Shown piece after piece: positions 12,339-22,068 of a stretch of DNA of 64,000 bases. How positions within the stretch are numbered: position 1 is the first letter of the stretch; every line of letters begins with the position of its first letter. The notes under the pieces are model-generated. The model was not told the origin of the DNA. It ran no database searches and saw only the letters and a list, made by a program, of their open reading frames with translations. The stretch lies in NCBI RefSeq assembly GCF_003628435.1, contig NZ_RBZN01000002.1, positions 62,001-126,000 on the forward strand, read 5' to 3'. The position numbers were made by a program, and so were the translations under genes. Origin of the DNA: Ureibacillus endophyticus. GTDB lineage: Bacteria > Bacillota > Bacilli > Bacillales_A > Planococcaceae.

Positions 12339-13214
12339 TTGGTACGAAGTATGACTGGTTTTGGCAGGGGTGTCACAACGACAGAAAATTATCAACTAAC
12401 TGTTGAAATTCGTTCAGTTAACCATAGATTCCTCGAAATATATACGAAATTTCCAAAAGAATGGTCAGAAGTTGAGATGGGAACAAAAAAACTCTTGTCT
12501 CAATATGTACATCGTGGGAAGCTAGATGTCACAGTGAATCTAAAATCAATAGGAAACGATGCTGAAACTTTTCAAATTAATTGGCCACTTATAGAAAGCT
12601 ATAAAAAGGCAAAAAATCAGCTTATTGAAGTGTTGCCCATTGAAGAAAAGTGGACAATGGATGAAATATTTTCACTTGAAAATGCTCTTATTTATGAAAA
12701 ACAAGAAATTTTACCTGAAGAATTACAGCGTTCGATTGAAAATGCAGTTATCGAAGCTGCAACACATTTAATTGAAATGCGAGAAAAAGAAGGGCAGCAA
12801 TTAAAGCAAACACTTCTTCAATATAAAGACGAAATGATGTTACAAGTGGAGTTTATCCGAAGTCATTCTCAAACTGCTGTAGAAAAATATCGTGAAAAGT
12901 TAATAGATAGAATTAAGCAATTTGCTAGTGGAGAATTGGTTGAGGAACGAATTCTTGCGGAAGTTGCAATATTTGCAGAGCGTGTGGATATTTCGGAAGA
13001 GCTCGATCGCCTTAGTAGTCATTTTAGACAACTTGAAGGAACCCTAGAGGAATCTAATTCTATAGGAAGAAAGTTAGACTTCTTATTGCAAGAGATGCAT
13101 CGAGAAATTAATACAATCGGTTCAAAAAATCAATCATCGGAAGTCTCTGTTGCTGTAGTTCAAGCAAAAACTATCTTAGAAAAAATGCGTGAACAAGTAC
13201 AAAATATAGAATAA
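12339..13214 (+). CDS. yloC: YicC/YloC-family endoribonuclease
   Basis: Member of the YicC family, whose E. coli member is an endoribonuclease. It has 291 aa. The N-terminal signature SMTGFGRG and NHRFLE motif and the C-terminal DUF1732-type end (GRKLDFLLQEMHREINTIGSK) are intact. The TTG at 12339 is chosen because family members begin M-x-x-SMTG and AAAGGTG lies 9 bases upstream; the ATG at 12351 would cut the conserved start. In B. subtilis it is followed by remA and gmk; here no remA is found in the 139-bp gap before gmk. Confidence 0.92.
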   Translation: MVRSMTGFGRGVTTTENYQLTVEIRSVNHRFLEIYTKFPKEWSEVEMGTKKLLSQYVHRGKLDVTVNLKSIGNDAETFQINWPLIESYKKAKNQLIEVLPIEEKWTMDEIFSLENALIYEKQEILPEELQRSIENAVIEAATHLIEMREKEGQQLKQTLLQYKDEMMLQVEFIRSHSQTAVEKYREKLIDRIKQFASGELVEERILAEVAIFAERVDISEELDRLSSHFRQLEGTLEESNSIGRKLDFLLQEMHREINTIGSKNQSSEVSVAVVQAKTILEKMREQVQNIE

Positions 13215-13347
13215 ACTAATATCAAAAATTATCATTGACTCATTTTACGAGTTAATAAAGTAAAAAGCTTACTTTAATCAGGTGTAGTTGTGTTACTATT
13301 AATTAACAAAAAATATTGTTTAATAGCAGTAAGTGAGGGAGAAGTAG

Positions 13348-13971
<624 letters not shown>

Positions 13972-13977
13972 ATTATT

Positions 13978-14202
13978 ATGTTATACCCATCTATCGATGC
14001 TTTAAAAAGTAAAATTGACTCAAAATATTCTTTAGTGAGCCTTGCTGCTAAACGTGCTCGCCAAATGCAAGAACAAGGTGACGAAAAACTACAAGTTTAT
14101 GTTTCACACAAACCTGTAGGAAGAGCATTAGAAGAAGTTGCTGTCGGTGTACTGAAGAAAGAAAAGCAAGATGAATCAACTGTATACGAAGATGAAGTTT
14201 AA
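13978..14202 (+). CDS. rpoZ: RNA polymerase omega subunit
   Basis: Small core-polymerase subunit that assists assembly of beta prime. It has 74 aa, slightly longer than the 67 aa of B. subtilis because of an acidic C-terminal tail. The pattern [20 protein letters not shown] and AAKRARQMQ is characteristic. AGAGGAG lies at 13962 before the ATG. It is linked to gmk as in most Bacillales. Confidence 0.96.
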   Translation: MLYPSIDALKSKIDSKYSLVSLAAKRARQMQEQGDEKLQVYVSHKPVGRALEEVAVGVLKKEKQDESTVYEDEV

Positions 14203-14261
14203 TCTTTCGTAAAATGCGGTATGTTTTATTAGTTTATATTTGTTGATATGACAAAATTTGT

Positions 14262-14290
14262 AGCTCCCGGAGAATTTTTCTTTGGGAGCT
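14262..14290 (+). terminator. Hairpin between rpoZ and coaC, weak terminator or processing site
   Basis: AGCTCCC (14262-14268) pairs with GGGAGCT (14284-14290), with extra AGAA/TTCT pairing inside. No T-run follows, so it may allow read-through or stabilise the 3' end of rpoZ mRNA. Confidence 0.5.
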
Positions 14291-14315
14291 TGTCATTTGA
14301 AAGGATGAATTCATC

Positions 14316-14870
14316 ATGAAAAAAAATATTTTACTATGTGTTTCTGGAGGAATTGCTGTATATAAAGCAGTTGCCCTCGTGAGTAAATTATCTCAAGCAA
14401 ATTTTAATGTAAAAGTAATGATGACGGAATCAGCACGCAAATTTGTAACGCCTTTAAGTTTTCAAGTGATGTCAAAAAATGATGTTTATTACGATACATT
14501 CGATGAAAAAGATTCGAGTGTCATTGCACATATCGATCTTGCTGATTGGGCAGATTTAATCCTCATTGCCCCTGCAACAGCAAATGTAATCGGTAAACTA
14601 GCAAACGGGATTGCCGACGATATGATCACAACTACATGTCTTGCTGCTACTTGTCCGGTTTGGTTAGCACCTGCAATGAATGTACATATGTATGATCACC
14701 CTGCAGTAAAAAGAAATATTGCCCAATTAGCGGAAGACGGTTGTTCTTTTATTGAACCTTCAGAAGGATTTTTAGCATGTGGCTATGTAGGGAAAGGTCG
14801 TTTAGAGGAACCAGAAAAAATTACGCAAATCGTGGAGAATTACTTTAAAGAGGAAGCGAATGCACAATGA
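14316..14870 (+). CDS. coaC: Phosphopantothenoylcysteine decarboxylase (CoaC domain only)
   Basis: Flavoprotein (HFCD family) that decarboxylates 4'-phosphopantothenoylcysteine in coenzyme A synthesis. Only 184 aa are encoded, against ~400 for the bifunctional CoaBC found at this locus in B. subtilis. The CoaC domain is complete: GGIAVYKA near residue 11, catalytic H72 (in AHIDLADWAD), the PAMN motif and the substrate-lid cysteine C155 in GFLACGYVGKGRL. The synthetase (CoaB) half is absent: the stop overlaps the priA ATG (ATGA), and no CoaB-like sequence remains in any frame. A separate coaB must exist elsewhere if the pathway is intact. AAAGGATG lies before the ATG. Confidence 0.9.
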   Translation: MKKNILLCVSGGIAVYKAVALVSKLSQANFNVKVMMTESARKFVTPLSFQVMSKNDVYYDTFDEKDSSVIAHIDLADWADLILIAPATANVIGKLANGIADDMITTTCLAATCPVWLAPAMNVHMYDHPAVKRNIAQLAEDGCSFIEPSEGFLACGYVGKGRLEEPEKITQIVENYFKEEANAQ

Positions 14871-17284
14871 CAATTTCCGTTGCAGAAGTGATTGTCGATG
14901 TGGCAGCTTATCCTGTAGATCGGTCCTTTGATTATTTAATACCAGACGAGATGGTTTCGTTAATTGAGTTAGGAAGCCGTGTGAAAGTTCAATTTGGTCC
15001 TCGAAATGTGTTAGGATTTGTTGTTGCATTAAAAGAAGAGACAGATATTCCAAGCGAAAAAATTAAACCTATTTCACAGCTTCTTGATATTGAACCTGTT
15101 TTAACAAGTGAAATGCTACAACTTGCGAAATGGTTAAAACATGAAACGATATGTTTTGAGATAGATGCATTACAAGTTATGTTACCTTCCGCATTACGGG
15201 CAAAATACGAAAAATTCATTTCTCTTGAAACGGATATCGACAACTTACCAGAAGTACTTAAACCTTTTTTTAGTCAAACTTCTAAGGTGAACTATAAAGA
15301 TTTTGAGAAAAATAATTTATTGCATCCTTTAAAAACGGCGCTAAAACAAAAGTTAGTTGTGTTAGAAAATGTGGTGAAACAAAAAGGACAAATAAAGGAA
15401 GTTCGGAAAGTACAAATTGCAGATAACACTGAGATTTTAAGAGACATCTCAAATCAAATTTCTAATCGAGCAAAAAAGCAAAAAGTACTTATTGAATGGA
15501 TGATGCAACACGTTGGGGAAACAATGGATCCTGATACTCTTTACAAAGAAACGAATACTTCTTCAGCAGTGTTACAAGCATTAATAGAACTTGGGGCTGC
15601 AAAATTTATTCAAGAAGAAGTATATCGAGACCCGTTTTCAAAAGAAGTGGGTCATACAAAGTCGTTAAATTTAACGGAAGAACAATCCACAGCCCTTCAA
15701 AAAATTACTACTGCAATGGAAAACCATCAAACAGAGACCTTTTTACTCCACGGAATTACTGGTAGTGGGAAAACAGAAGTATACTTGCAGGCGATTTCAA
15801 AGTGTTTAAATGATGGAAAAGAAGCGATTGTACTGGTACCGGAAATTTCCCTTACACCACAAATGACGGAACGATTTCGCTCAAGATTTGGTGAACTTGT
15901 CGCTGTTATGCATAGTGGCTTATCTGTTGGAGAGAAATATGATGAATGGCGAAAAGTGCATCAAGGTAAAGTAAAAGTGGTTGTTGGGGCAAGATCTGCT
16001 ATTTTCGCTCCTTTTGAAAATGTAGGTATTATCATTTTGGATGAGGAACATGAATCAACATATAAACAAGAAGATAACCCAAGATATCATGCGCGGGATG
16101 TTGCGATTTGGCGTGGAGAATACCATAAGTGTCCAGTAATTTTAGGTAGTGCAACGCCATCTTTAGAGTCTTATGCGCGGGCAAAGAAAAATGTCTATTC
16201 ACTTCTTACCTTAAAAGAAAGGGCGATGAAACAAGCCTTACCTACTGTCCACATTGTTGATTTAAGGGAAGAATTGAAAAAAGGGAATCGTTCGATGTTT
16301 TCACAAGAATTATTAGAATCCATCGAAAGTCGATTAAATAAAAAAGAACAAACTGTATTATTTTTAAATCGTCGTGGCTACTCTTCCTTTGTTCTTTGTC
16401 GGGATTGCGGTACTGTATTGCAATGCCAAAACTGTGATATTTCATTAACTTACCACCGTTCAAATGAAAAATGTAAATGTCATTACTGTGGCTATGAAAT
16501 ATATGTACCGAAGACTTGCCCACAATGCCAAAGTGAGCATATAAGATTTTTTGGTACTGGAACACAAAAAGTTGAAGAAGAATTGTATAAGTTTTTCCCA
16601 CACGCACGGGTATTAAGGATGGATGTTGACACAACGAAAACAAAGGGTTCCCATGAACAAATATTAGAAGCTTTTGGTGAAGGAAAGGCAGATATTTTGT
16701 TAGGTACCCAAATGATTGCAAAAGGTCTAGATTATCCAAACATAACTTTGGTAGGGGTTCTTAGTGCGGATACATCACTACATTTACCAGACTTCCGCTC
16801 AGCTGAAAAAACCTTTCAACTATTAACACAGGTAAGTGGCCGCGCTGGTAGGCATGAGAAAAAAGGTGAAGTAGTTATTCAAACCTATACACCGGAACAT
16901 TATGCGATTGAATTATCTAAAGACCAGTTTTATGAACCTTTTTATGAACGCGAAATGATGATGCGTCATCAAGCAGGATATCCTCCATATTACTATTTAG
17001 CATTAGTTCAAGTATCCCATGAAGATGTAATGATGGCTGCAGATTATGCTCAAAAATGTGTGGAGTGGTTACGATCAAATCTTTCGTTTAACGTATCGAT
17101 TATCGGTCCTACTGCAGCTGGCATTAGTCGCCTCCAAAATAGATATCGATATCAATGTTTGATAAAATACAAAATAGAACCTGAGTTGATTCCAACACTA
17201 ATGCAACTTATTAAACTTTATCGTTCAGAATGGATTAAAAAAGGCATATTGTTATCCATCGATTTAGATCCAACAATGATTTAA
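14867..17284 (+). CDS. priA: Primosomal protein N' (replication restart helicase PriA)
   Basis: 3'-5' superfamily 2 helicase that reloads the replisome at stalled forks. It has 805 aa. An N-terminal DNA-binding domain is followed by a helicase core with Walker A GITGSGKTEVY, the DEEH box (ILDEEHEST), and a zinc region with eight cysteines (CRDCG..CQNC..CHYC..CPQC) around residues 505-550. The C-terminal helicase lobe includes TQMIAKGLDYPN and VSGRAGRHEKKG. It overlaps coaC by 4 bases and is thus coupled to it. Confidence 0.96.
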   Translation: MTISVAEVIVDVAAYPVDRSFDYLIPDEMVSLIELGSRVKVQFGPRNVLGFVVALKEETDIPSEKIKPISQLLDIEPVLTSEMLQLAKWLKHETICFEIDALQVMLPSALRAKYEKFISLETDIDNLPEVLKPFFSQTSKVNYKDFEKNNLLHPLKTALKQKLVVLENVVKQKGQIKEVRKVQIADNTEILRDISNQISNRAKKQKVLIEWMMQHVGETMDPDTLYKETNTSSAVLQALIELGAAKFIQEEVYRDPFSKEVGHTKSLNLTEEQSTALQKITTAMENHQTETFLLHGITGSGKTEVYLQAISKCLNDGKEAIVLVPEISLTPQMTERFRSRFGELVAVMHSGLSVGEKYDEWRKVHQGKVKVVVGARSAIFAPFENVGIIILDEEHESTYKQEDNPRYHARDVAIWRGEYHKCPVILGSATPSLESYARAKKNVYSLLTLKERAMKQALPTVHIVDLREELKKGNRSMFSQELLESIESRLNKKEQTVLFLNRRGYSSFVLCRDCGTVLQCQNCDISLTYHRSNEKCKCHYCGYEIYVPKTCPQCQSEHIRFFGTGTQKVEEELYKFFPHARVLRMDVDTTKTKGSHEQILEAFGEGKADILLGTQMIAKGLDYPNITLVGVLSADTSLHLPDFRSAEKTFQLLTQVSGRAGRHEKKGEVVIQTYTPEHYAIELSKDQFYEPFYEREMMMRHQAGYPPYYYLALVQVSHEDVMMAADYAQKCVEWLRSNLSFNVSIIGPTAAGISRLQNRYRYQCLIKYKIEPELIPTLMQLIKLYRSEWIKKGILLSIDLDPTMI

Positions 17285-17290
17285 TTTGAA

Positions 17291-17314
17291 GTTGGAACGA
17301 TATAAAGTTCCAAC
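17291..17314 (+). terminator. Hairpin between priA and def
   Basis: A perfect 8-bp stem GTTGGAAC/GTTCCAAC with an 8-nt loop, followed by CTCCTTTAATTT. The T-run is poor, so termination would be partial; the gene order suggests read-through into def-fmt. Confidence 0.5.
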
Positions 17315-17356
17315 TCCTTTAATTTATTATAGAAGTGTAGAAAGAGGTAAAAAATT

Positions 17357-17851
17357 ATGGCAATTAAAGATGTAGTAAAATACCCTGCAACGGTACTAAC
17401 GGAAAAATGTAAAGAAGTTACGGAAATTAATGAAGAGATTATTACACTTCTTGATGATTTATACGACACAATGGTTGAACATGATGGTGTTGGAATTGCA
17501 GCTCCTCAAATTAATGTACCATTACGAGTTGCAATAGTAGAAATCGGTGAAGAACGTGACATTTTAGAAATGATTAATCCTACAGTAATCGAAACAGATG
17601 GTGCTGAAGTTGATATAGAAGGATGTCTAAGTTTCCCAAATCTTTTTGGAGAAGTAGAAAGACCTACATACGTAAAAATTGAAGCATGTGACCGAGAAGG
17701 CCGAGTATATGAACTAGAAGCGGGTGGTTTCGATGCCCGTGCAATACTTCATGAAATTGATCATTTAGACGGCGTATTATTTAATTCAAAATTAATTCGA
17801 ATAGTAACAGAAGAAGAATTAGCTGAAATGTACGGTGAAGAGGAGGAATAA
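17357..17851 (+). CDS. def: Peptide deformylase
   Basis: Metalloenzyme that removes the formyl group from nascent proteins. It has 164 aa. All three motifs are intact: GVGIAAPQ (44-51), EGCLS with metal ligand C90, and HEIDH with H132, E133 and H136. It is the short, type 1-like form. AAAGAGG precedes the ATG. It is followed after 2 bases by fmt, the enzyme that adds the formyl group to initiator tRNA, a classic pairing. Confidence 0.96.
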   Translation: MAIKDVVKYPATVLTEKCKEVTEINEEIITLLDDLYDTMVEHDGVGIAAPQINVPLRVAIVEIGEERDILEMINPTVIETDGAEVDIEGCLSFPNLFGEVERPTYVKIEACDREGRVYELEAGGFDARAILHEIDHLDGVLFNSKLIRIVTEEELAEMYGEEEE

Positions 17852-17853
17852 TC

Positions 17854-18795
17854 TTGACGAAAATAGTTTTTATGGGCACACCCGATTTTAGTGTACCAAT
17901 TTTAAGAATGATACATGAAGAAGGTTATGTAGTAGCAGCAGTAGTTACTCAGCCAGACCGTCCAGTTGGGCGTAAAAGAGTTTTAACTCCTCCTCCTGTA
18001 AAAGAAGAAGCGATGAAATTAGGTCTACCAGTTTTACAACCAGAAAAATTAAGAGATTCTCAAGAATTACAAGAAATCATTGCACTTAAACCAGATTTAA
18101 TTGTGACAGCTGCATATGGTCAAATTTTGCCGAAAAATTTACTCGACACACCTCCTTTAGGTTGTGTGAATGTTCATGCTTCACTATTACCAAAATACCG
18201 TGGTGGTGCACCAATTCATCAAGCGATTATTGATGGAGAAGAAAAAACAGGTGTAACGATTATGTATATGGCAGAAAAATTAGATGCAGGAGATATTATT
18301 TCCCAACGAGAAATCACAATTGAAGATTCAGATAATACGGGTATCCTGTTTGATAAATTAAGCGTTTTAGGAAGAGATTTATTAAAGGATACACTTCCAT
18401 TAATTATTAATGGAACCAATGAACGAATTGAACAAGATCACTCAAAAGCAACTTTTGCCCATAATATTTCACGTGAACAAGAAAGAATTGATTGGTCGAA
18501 AGATGCGAGAGTGGTATTTAACCAAATACGTGGTCTTTCTCCTTGGCCGGTAGCTTATACGACTCTTAATGGCGAAAATATCAAAATATGGTCAGCAAAA
18601 ATGGGGAATACTTCATCTAAAGAACAAGCTGGCAAAGTCGTAAAAATCCATAAAGAAAGTTTTGAAATTGTGGCTGGAAATGGTGAAACAGTTGAAATTC
18701 TCGAATTGCAGCCTGCAGGAAAGAAACGAATGACTTCAGAGGATTATTTGCGCGGCACAGGAATGAAATTATCGATAGGGGACCAATTTGAATGA
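17854..18795 (+). CDS. fmt: Methionyl-tRNA formyltransferase
   Basis: Formylates Met-tRNAfMet using 10-formyl-tetrahydrofolate. It has 313 aa. The formyltransferase fold shows [10 protein letters not shown], the [12 protein letters not shown] loop and the [14 protein letters not shown] motif with its catalytic Asn/His, followed by the C-terminal tRNA-binding OB domain. The start is TTG at 17854 after AGGAGG at 17841; no in-frame ATG would keep the conserved N-terminus. It overlaps rsmB by 4 bases. Confidence 0.96.
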   Translation: MTKIVFMGTPDFSVPILRMIHEEGYVVAAVVTQPDRPVGRKRVLTPPPVKEEAMKLGLPVLQPEKLRDSQELQEIIALKPDLIVTAAYGQILPKNLLDTPPLGCVNVHASLLPKYRGGAPIHQAIIDGEEKTGVTIMYMAEKLDAGDIISQREITIEDSDNTGILFDKLSVLGRDLLKDTLPLIINGTNERIEQDHSKATFAHNISREQERIDWSKDARVVFNQIRGLSPWPVAYTTLNGENIKIWSAKMGNTSSKEQAGKVVKIHKESFEIVAGNGETVEILELQPAGKKRMTSEDYLRGTGMKLSIGDQFE

Positions 18796-20144
18796 CAAAA
18801 AAGAAAGCGACTATTTGGGATGGTAATGTGAGAGATGCAGCTTTAACTATACTTTTAGCTGTAGATAAGAACCAAGCCTATAGTAATTTACTATTAAACC
18901 AAACAATCAATAAGTATAAAATTGATTCAAAGGATAGAGCCTTACTAACTGAAATTACTTATGGTACTTTACAGCATAAGTACACTCTTGATTATTACTT
19001 AGAACCATTTATTCGTGGAAAACTAGATCTTTGGGTAAGATGGCTACTGCGCCTTTCTGTATATCAGATTGTTTACTTAGATCGTGTTCCAGACCATGCA
19101 GCTGTCAATGAAGCGGTAGAAATCGCTAAAAGAAGAGGACATAAAGGGATTTCTTCAACAGTAAATGGCATTTTACGCTCAATACTTCGTCAAGGTACGC
19201 CATCTATCGAAGAAATTAAGGACCCAATTAAACGTTTAGCCATTGAAACAAGTCATCCAGAATGGTTAGTTGAACGATTTATTGATTCTTATGGTTTAGA
19301 GAAAACAACTGAAATGTTACATGAAAATAATGTTCCACCTACTCAAACCGTACGAATAAATAAAACAAAGGCATCAGTAGAAGAAGTACTTCAACTATTA
19401 GAGAATGAAGGGATTACTGCAAAACAAAGTAGTGTGATTCCTGAATGTATACACTTGGTTAATGGGCAAGCTTCTAGAACGAATGCGTTTAAAGAAGGAT
19501 ACATTACAATTCAAGATGAAAGCTCAATGATGCCAGCCAATGTTTTAAATCCACAAAAAGGTTGGCGTATTCTCGATATGTGTGCTGCACCTGGTGGTAA
19601 AACAACACATATCGCAGAGAAGATGGATAATGAAGGGTCAATTTTAGCAACGGACTTACATCCACATAAGCTGGATTTAGTTGATGCAACATGTAAACGT
19701 TTAGGGTTAGATATTATCCAAACAGCACCGATTGATGGGCGAAAAGCAGCAGAATATTTACAACACGAATCCTTCGATGCAGTTTTAGTGGATGCACCTT
19801 GTTCAGGTCTTGGTGTTATGCGTCGAAAACCAGATATTAAATATACAAAACGAGAAGAAGATTTTGAAAGTCTGCATAACATTCAACTAGCGTTATTAGA
19901 TAATGCTGTAAAAGTATTAAAGCCTGGTGGACGACTTGTTTATAGTACATGCACAGTGAATACTAGTGAAAACGAAGAAACTGTTCAAGTGTTTTTAGCG
20001 TCTCATCCAGAGATGAAATTAGTTGAAATCGAAAATTTACCGGAACAACTTTTACAACGTGGACAGCATGGCATGATCCAAGTATTTCCTCAAGACTTTG
20101 GAAGTGATGGATTTTTTGTAGCAGCTTTTCAAAAAACTACTTAG
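18792..20144 (+). CDS. rsmB: 16S rRNA (cytosine967-C5)-methyltransferase
   Basis: SAM-dependent methyltransferase acting on 16S rRNA. It has 450 aa. An N-terminal NusB-like RNA-binding domain (about 1-140) is joined to a Rossmann methyltransferase with [15 protein letters not shown] (near 260), DAPCSGLG (near 335) and the catalytic cysteine segment YSTCTVN. It overlaps fmt by 4 bases and precedes rlmN by 27 bases, in the same order as in B. subtilis (yloM). Confidence 0.95.
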   Translation: MTKKKATIWDGNVRDAALTILLAVDKNQAYSNLLLNQTINKYKIDSKDRALLTEITYGTLQHKYTLDYYLEPFIRGKLDLWVRWLLRLSVYQIVYLDRVPDHAAVNEAVEIAKRRGHKGISSTVNGILRSILRQGTPSIEEIKDPIKRLAIETSHPEWLVERFIDSYGLEKTTEMLHENNVPPTQTVRINKTKASVEEVLQLLENEGITAKQSSVIPECIHLVNGQASRTNAFKEGYITIQDESSMMPANVLNPQKGWRILDMCAAPGGKTTHIAEKMDNEGSILATDLHPHKLDLVDATCKRLGLDIIQTAPIDGRKAAEYLQHESFDAVLVDAPCSGLGVMRRKPDIKYTKREEDFESLHNIQLALLDNAVKVLKPGGRLVYSTCTVNTSENEETVQVFLASHPEMKLVEIENLPEQLLQRGQHGMIQVFPQDFGSDGFFVAAFQKTT

Positions 20145-20171
20145 ATAAACAAAAGGAGAATCCAATTAAAA

Positions 20172-21311
20172 ATGGATGAAAATAAATTTAACGAACGTAT
20201 TCAAGACTTAGTAGAAGAGGCTGAACAAAAGCCCCGTCGTCGTGAGAAAAAGGAAAAACCTCAACTAAAAGAATCAATTTATTCTTTACGATTAGATCAA
20301 TTACAACAATGGTTAAAAGACAATGGGGAAAAAGCATTTAGAGCTACCCAAATCTACGAATGGTTATACGAAAAACGAGTAAAAACCTTCGATGAAATGT
20401 CAAACCTGTCAAAATCGTTACGTGAAAAATTAGAAGCGAATTTTGCATTAACAACACTTTCAACAATTATTAAGCAAGAATCAAAAGATGGAACAATTAA
20501 ATTTCTGTTCCAATTACAAGATGGATACTCTATTGAAACCGTGTTAATGCGTCATGATTATGGAAATTCTGTTTGTGTAACAACGCAGGTAGGTTGTCGA
20601 ATTGGTTGTACGTTTTGTGCATCAACTTTAGGTGGATTAAAACGTCACTTATTAGCAGGTGAAATTGTTGAACAAGTAGTAAAAGTTCAACAAGCCTTGG
20701 ATGAAGTGAATGAACGAGTTTCACATATCGTAATTATGGGTATTGGTGAACCATTTGATAATTACGATGCAATGATGAATTTCTTAAAAGTAATTAATGA
20801 CGATAAAGGTTTAAATATTGGTGCACGTCACATAACTGTTTCAACTTCAGGAATTGTACCAAAGATTTATCAATTCGCTGATGAACAATTACAAATTAAT
20901 TTTGCCCTATCTTTACACGCACCGAATCAAGAATTACGTCAAAAATTAATGCCAATTGCTCGTGCATATAAGTTAGAAGAATTAATGGAAGCCATTCGAT
21001 ATTACACAAATAAAACAGGTAGACGAGTAAGTTTTGAGTATGGTTTATTTGGTGGAGAAAATGATTCGGTTGAACATGCAGAAGAATTGTCAAAATTAAT
21101 TAAAGGAATTAAATGCCATGTTAACTTAATTCCTGTAAACTATGTACCAGAAAGAGATTATGTAAGAACACCAAGAAATCAAATTTTTGCCTTTGAAAAA
21201 ACTTTAAAGAAAAATGGGATTAACGTAACAATTCGTCGTGAACATGGTTCAGATATAGATGCTGCTTGCGGACAATTAAGAGCGAAAGAGAGAGCGCAAG
21301 AGACGAGGTGA
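20172..21311 (+). CDS. rlmN: 23S rRNA (adenine2503-C2)-methyltransferase, radical SAM
   Basis: Radical-SAM enzyme that methylates A2503 of 23S rRNA and A37 of some tRNAs. It has 379 aa. The cluster motif is C142-x3-C146-x2-C149 (CRIGCTFC). Conserved [10 protein letters not shown] and SLHAPN segments and a C-terminal cysteine in AACGQL (the methyl-carrying partner cysteine in this family) are present. The lysine-rich N-terminal ~25 residues are poorly conserved. AAAGGAGAA is upstream. Cfr is a close relative, but gene order with rsmB and prpC favours RlmN. Confidence 0.95.
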   Translation: MDENKFNERIQDLVEEAEQKPRRREKKEKPQLKESIYSLRLDQLQQWLKDNGEKAFRATQIYEWLYEKRVKTFDEMSNLSKSLREKLEANFALTTLSTIIKQESKDGTIKFLFQLQDGYSIETVLMRHDYGNSVCVTTQVGCRIGCTFCASTLGGLKRHLLAGEIVEQVVKVQQALDEVNERVSHIVIMGIGEPFDNYDAMMNFLKVINDDKGLNIGARHITVSTSGIVPKIYQFADEQLQINFALSLHAPNQELRQKLMPIARAYKLEELMEAIRYYTNKTGRRVSFEYGLFGGENDSVEHAEELSKLIKGIKCHVNLIPVNYVPERDYVRTPRNQIFAFEKTLKKNGINVTIRREHGSDIDAACGQLRAKERAQETR

Positions 21312-21316
21312 CAACT

Positions 21317-22066
21317 GTGAAATATACAGTCGAAAGTGATATAGGGCGCAAACGTAAAGTAAATGAAGATCGGGTTGCTTTTTTCGAGCGCCCTGATCAT
21401 TTAAAGCTGGCTATCTTAGCTGATGGAATGGGTGGTCATAATGCAGGCGATGTTGCAAGTGAAATGGCTATCAAAGAGATGGAAAAAAGTTTTTTGCAAA
21501 TTAAAGCAGAAGACATAAATTCCTCAGAAGCAAAAAAACGCTGGCTTTATGAAGTTATCTCAGAACTAAATACAAAAATTTACAATCATTCTTTATCACA
21601 TGAAAGCTGTAAGGGAATGGGTTCTACATTAATTGCTGTTTTAATAGATGGTAATAATTGTTTTATTGCCCATATTGGTGATAGTAGAGTGTATTATTTT
21701 ACACCTGAAGCTGTTACTCTTGTGACAAGAGACCATTCCTTTGTCAATATTTTAGTTGATTACGGTGAAATTAGTGAAGAAGAAGCAGAAAATCATCCAC
21801 AAAAAAACTTTATCGTAAAATCACTAGGAACAGAAAGCACGATAGAACCAGATTTTTATGAACTGATGTTGGAAAATCCATCCTATGTTTTAATTTGTTC
21901 TGACGGTCTAAGTAATAAACTTTCCACAGATGAGATGGCAGCAATTTTAACCTTGCCAATGTCATTAAAGGAAAAAGGAAAAAAACTTGTTCAGTTAGCA
22001 AATGAATCAGGTGGAGAAGACAACATTTCTGTCATTTTATTATCCTTAGGCGATGAGGAGGTGTAA
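21317..22066 (+). CDS. prpC: PP2C-type Ser/Thr protein phosphatase
   Basis: Mn-dependent phosphatase that reverses phosphorylation by PrkC. The GTG at 21317 (249 aa) is chosen: GAGGTG precedes it and the protein then opens MKYTVESDIGRKRKVNEDR, the usual PP2C start with the RxxNED metal motif. The in-frame start at 21266 lies inside rlmN. ADGMGGHNAGDVAS, HIGDSRVY, DHSFV and GGEDNISV motifs are all present. It is separated from prkC by 2 bases. Confidence 0.95.
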   Translation: MKYTVESDIGRKRKVNEDRVAFFERPDHLKLAILADGMGGHNAGDVASEMAIKEMEKSFLQIKAEDINSSEAKKRWLYEVISELNTKIYNHSLSHESCKGMGSTLIAVLIDGNNCFIAHIGDSRVYYFTPEAVTLVTRDHSFVNILVDYGEISEEEAENHPQKNFIVKSLGTESTIEPDFYELMLENPSYVLICSDGLSNKLSTDEMAAILTLPMSLKEKGKKLVQLANESGGEDNISVILLSLGDEEV

Positions 22067-22068
22067 CG

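Noticed and set aside
20172-21311. Cfr-type resistance methyltransferase instead of RlmN
   Set aside because: Close family, but conserved rsmB-rlmN-prpC order and normal RlmN length and motifs favour the housekeeping enzyme.
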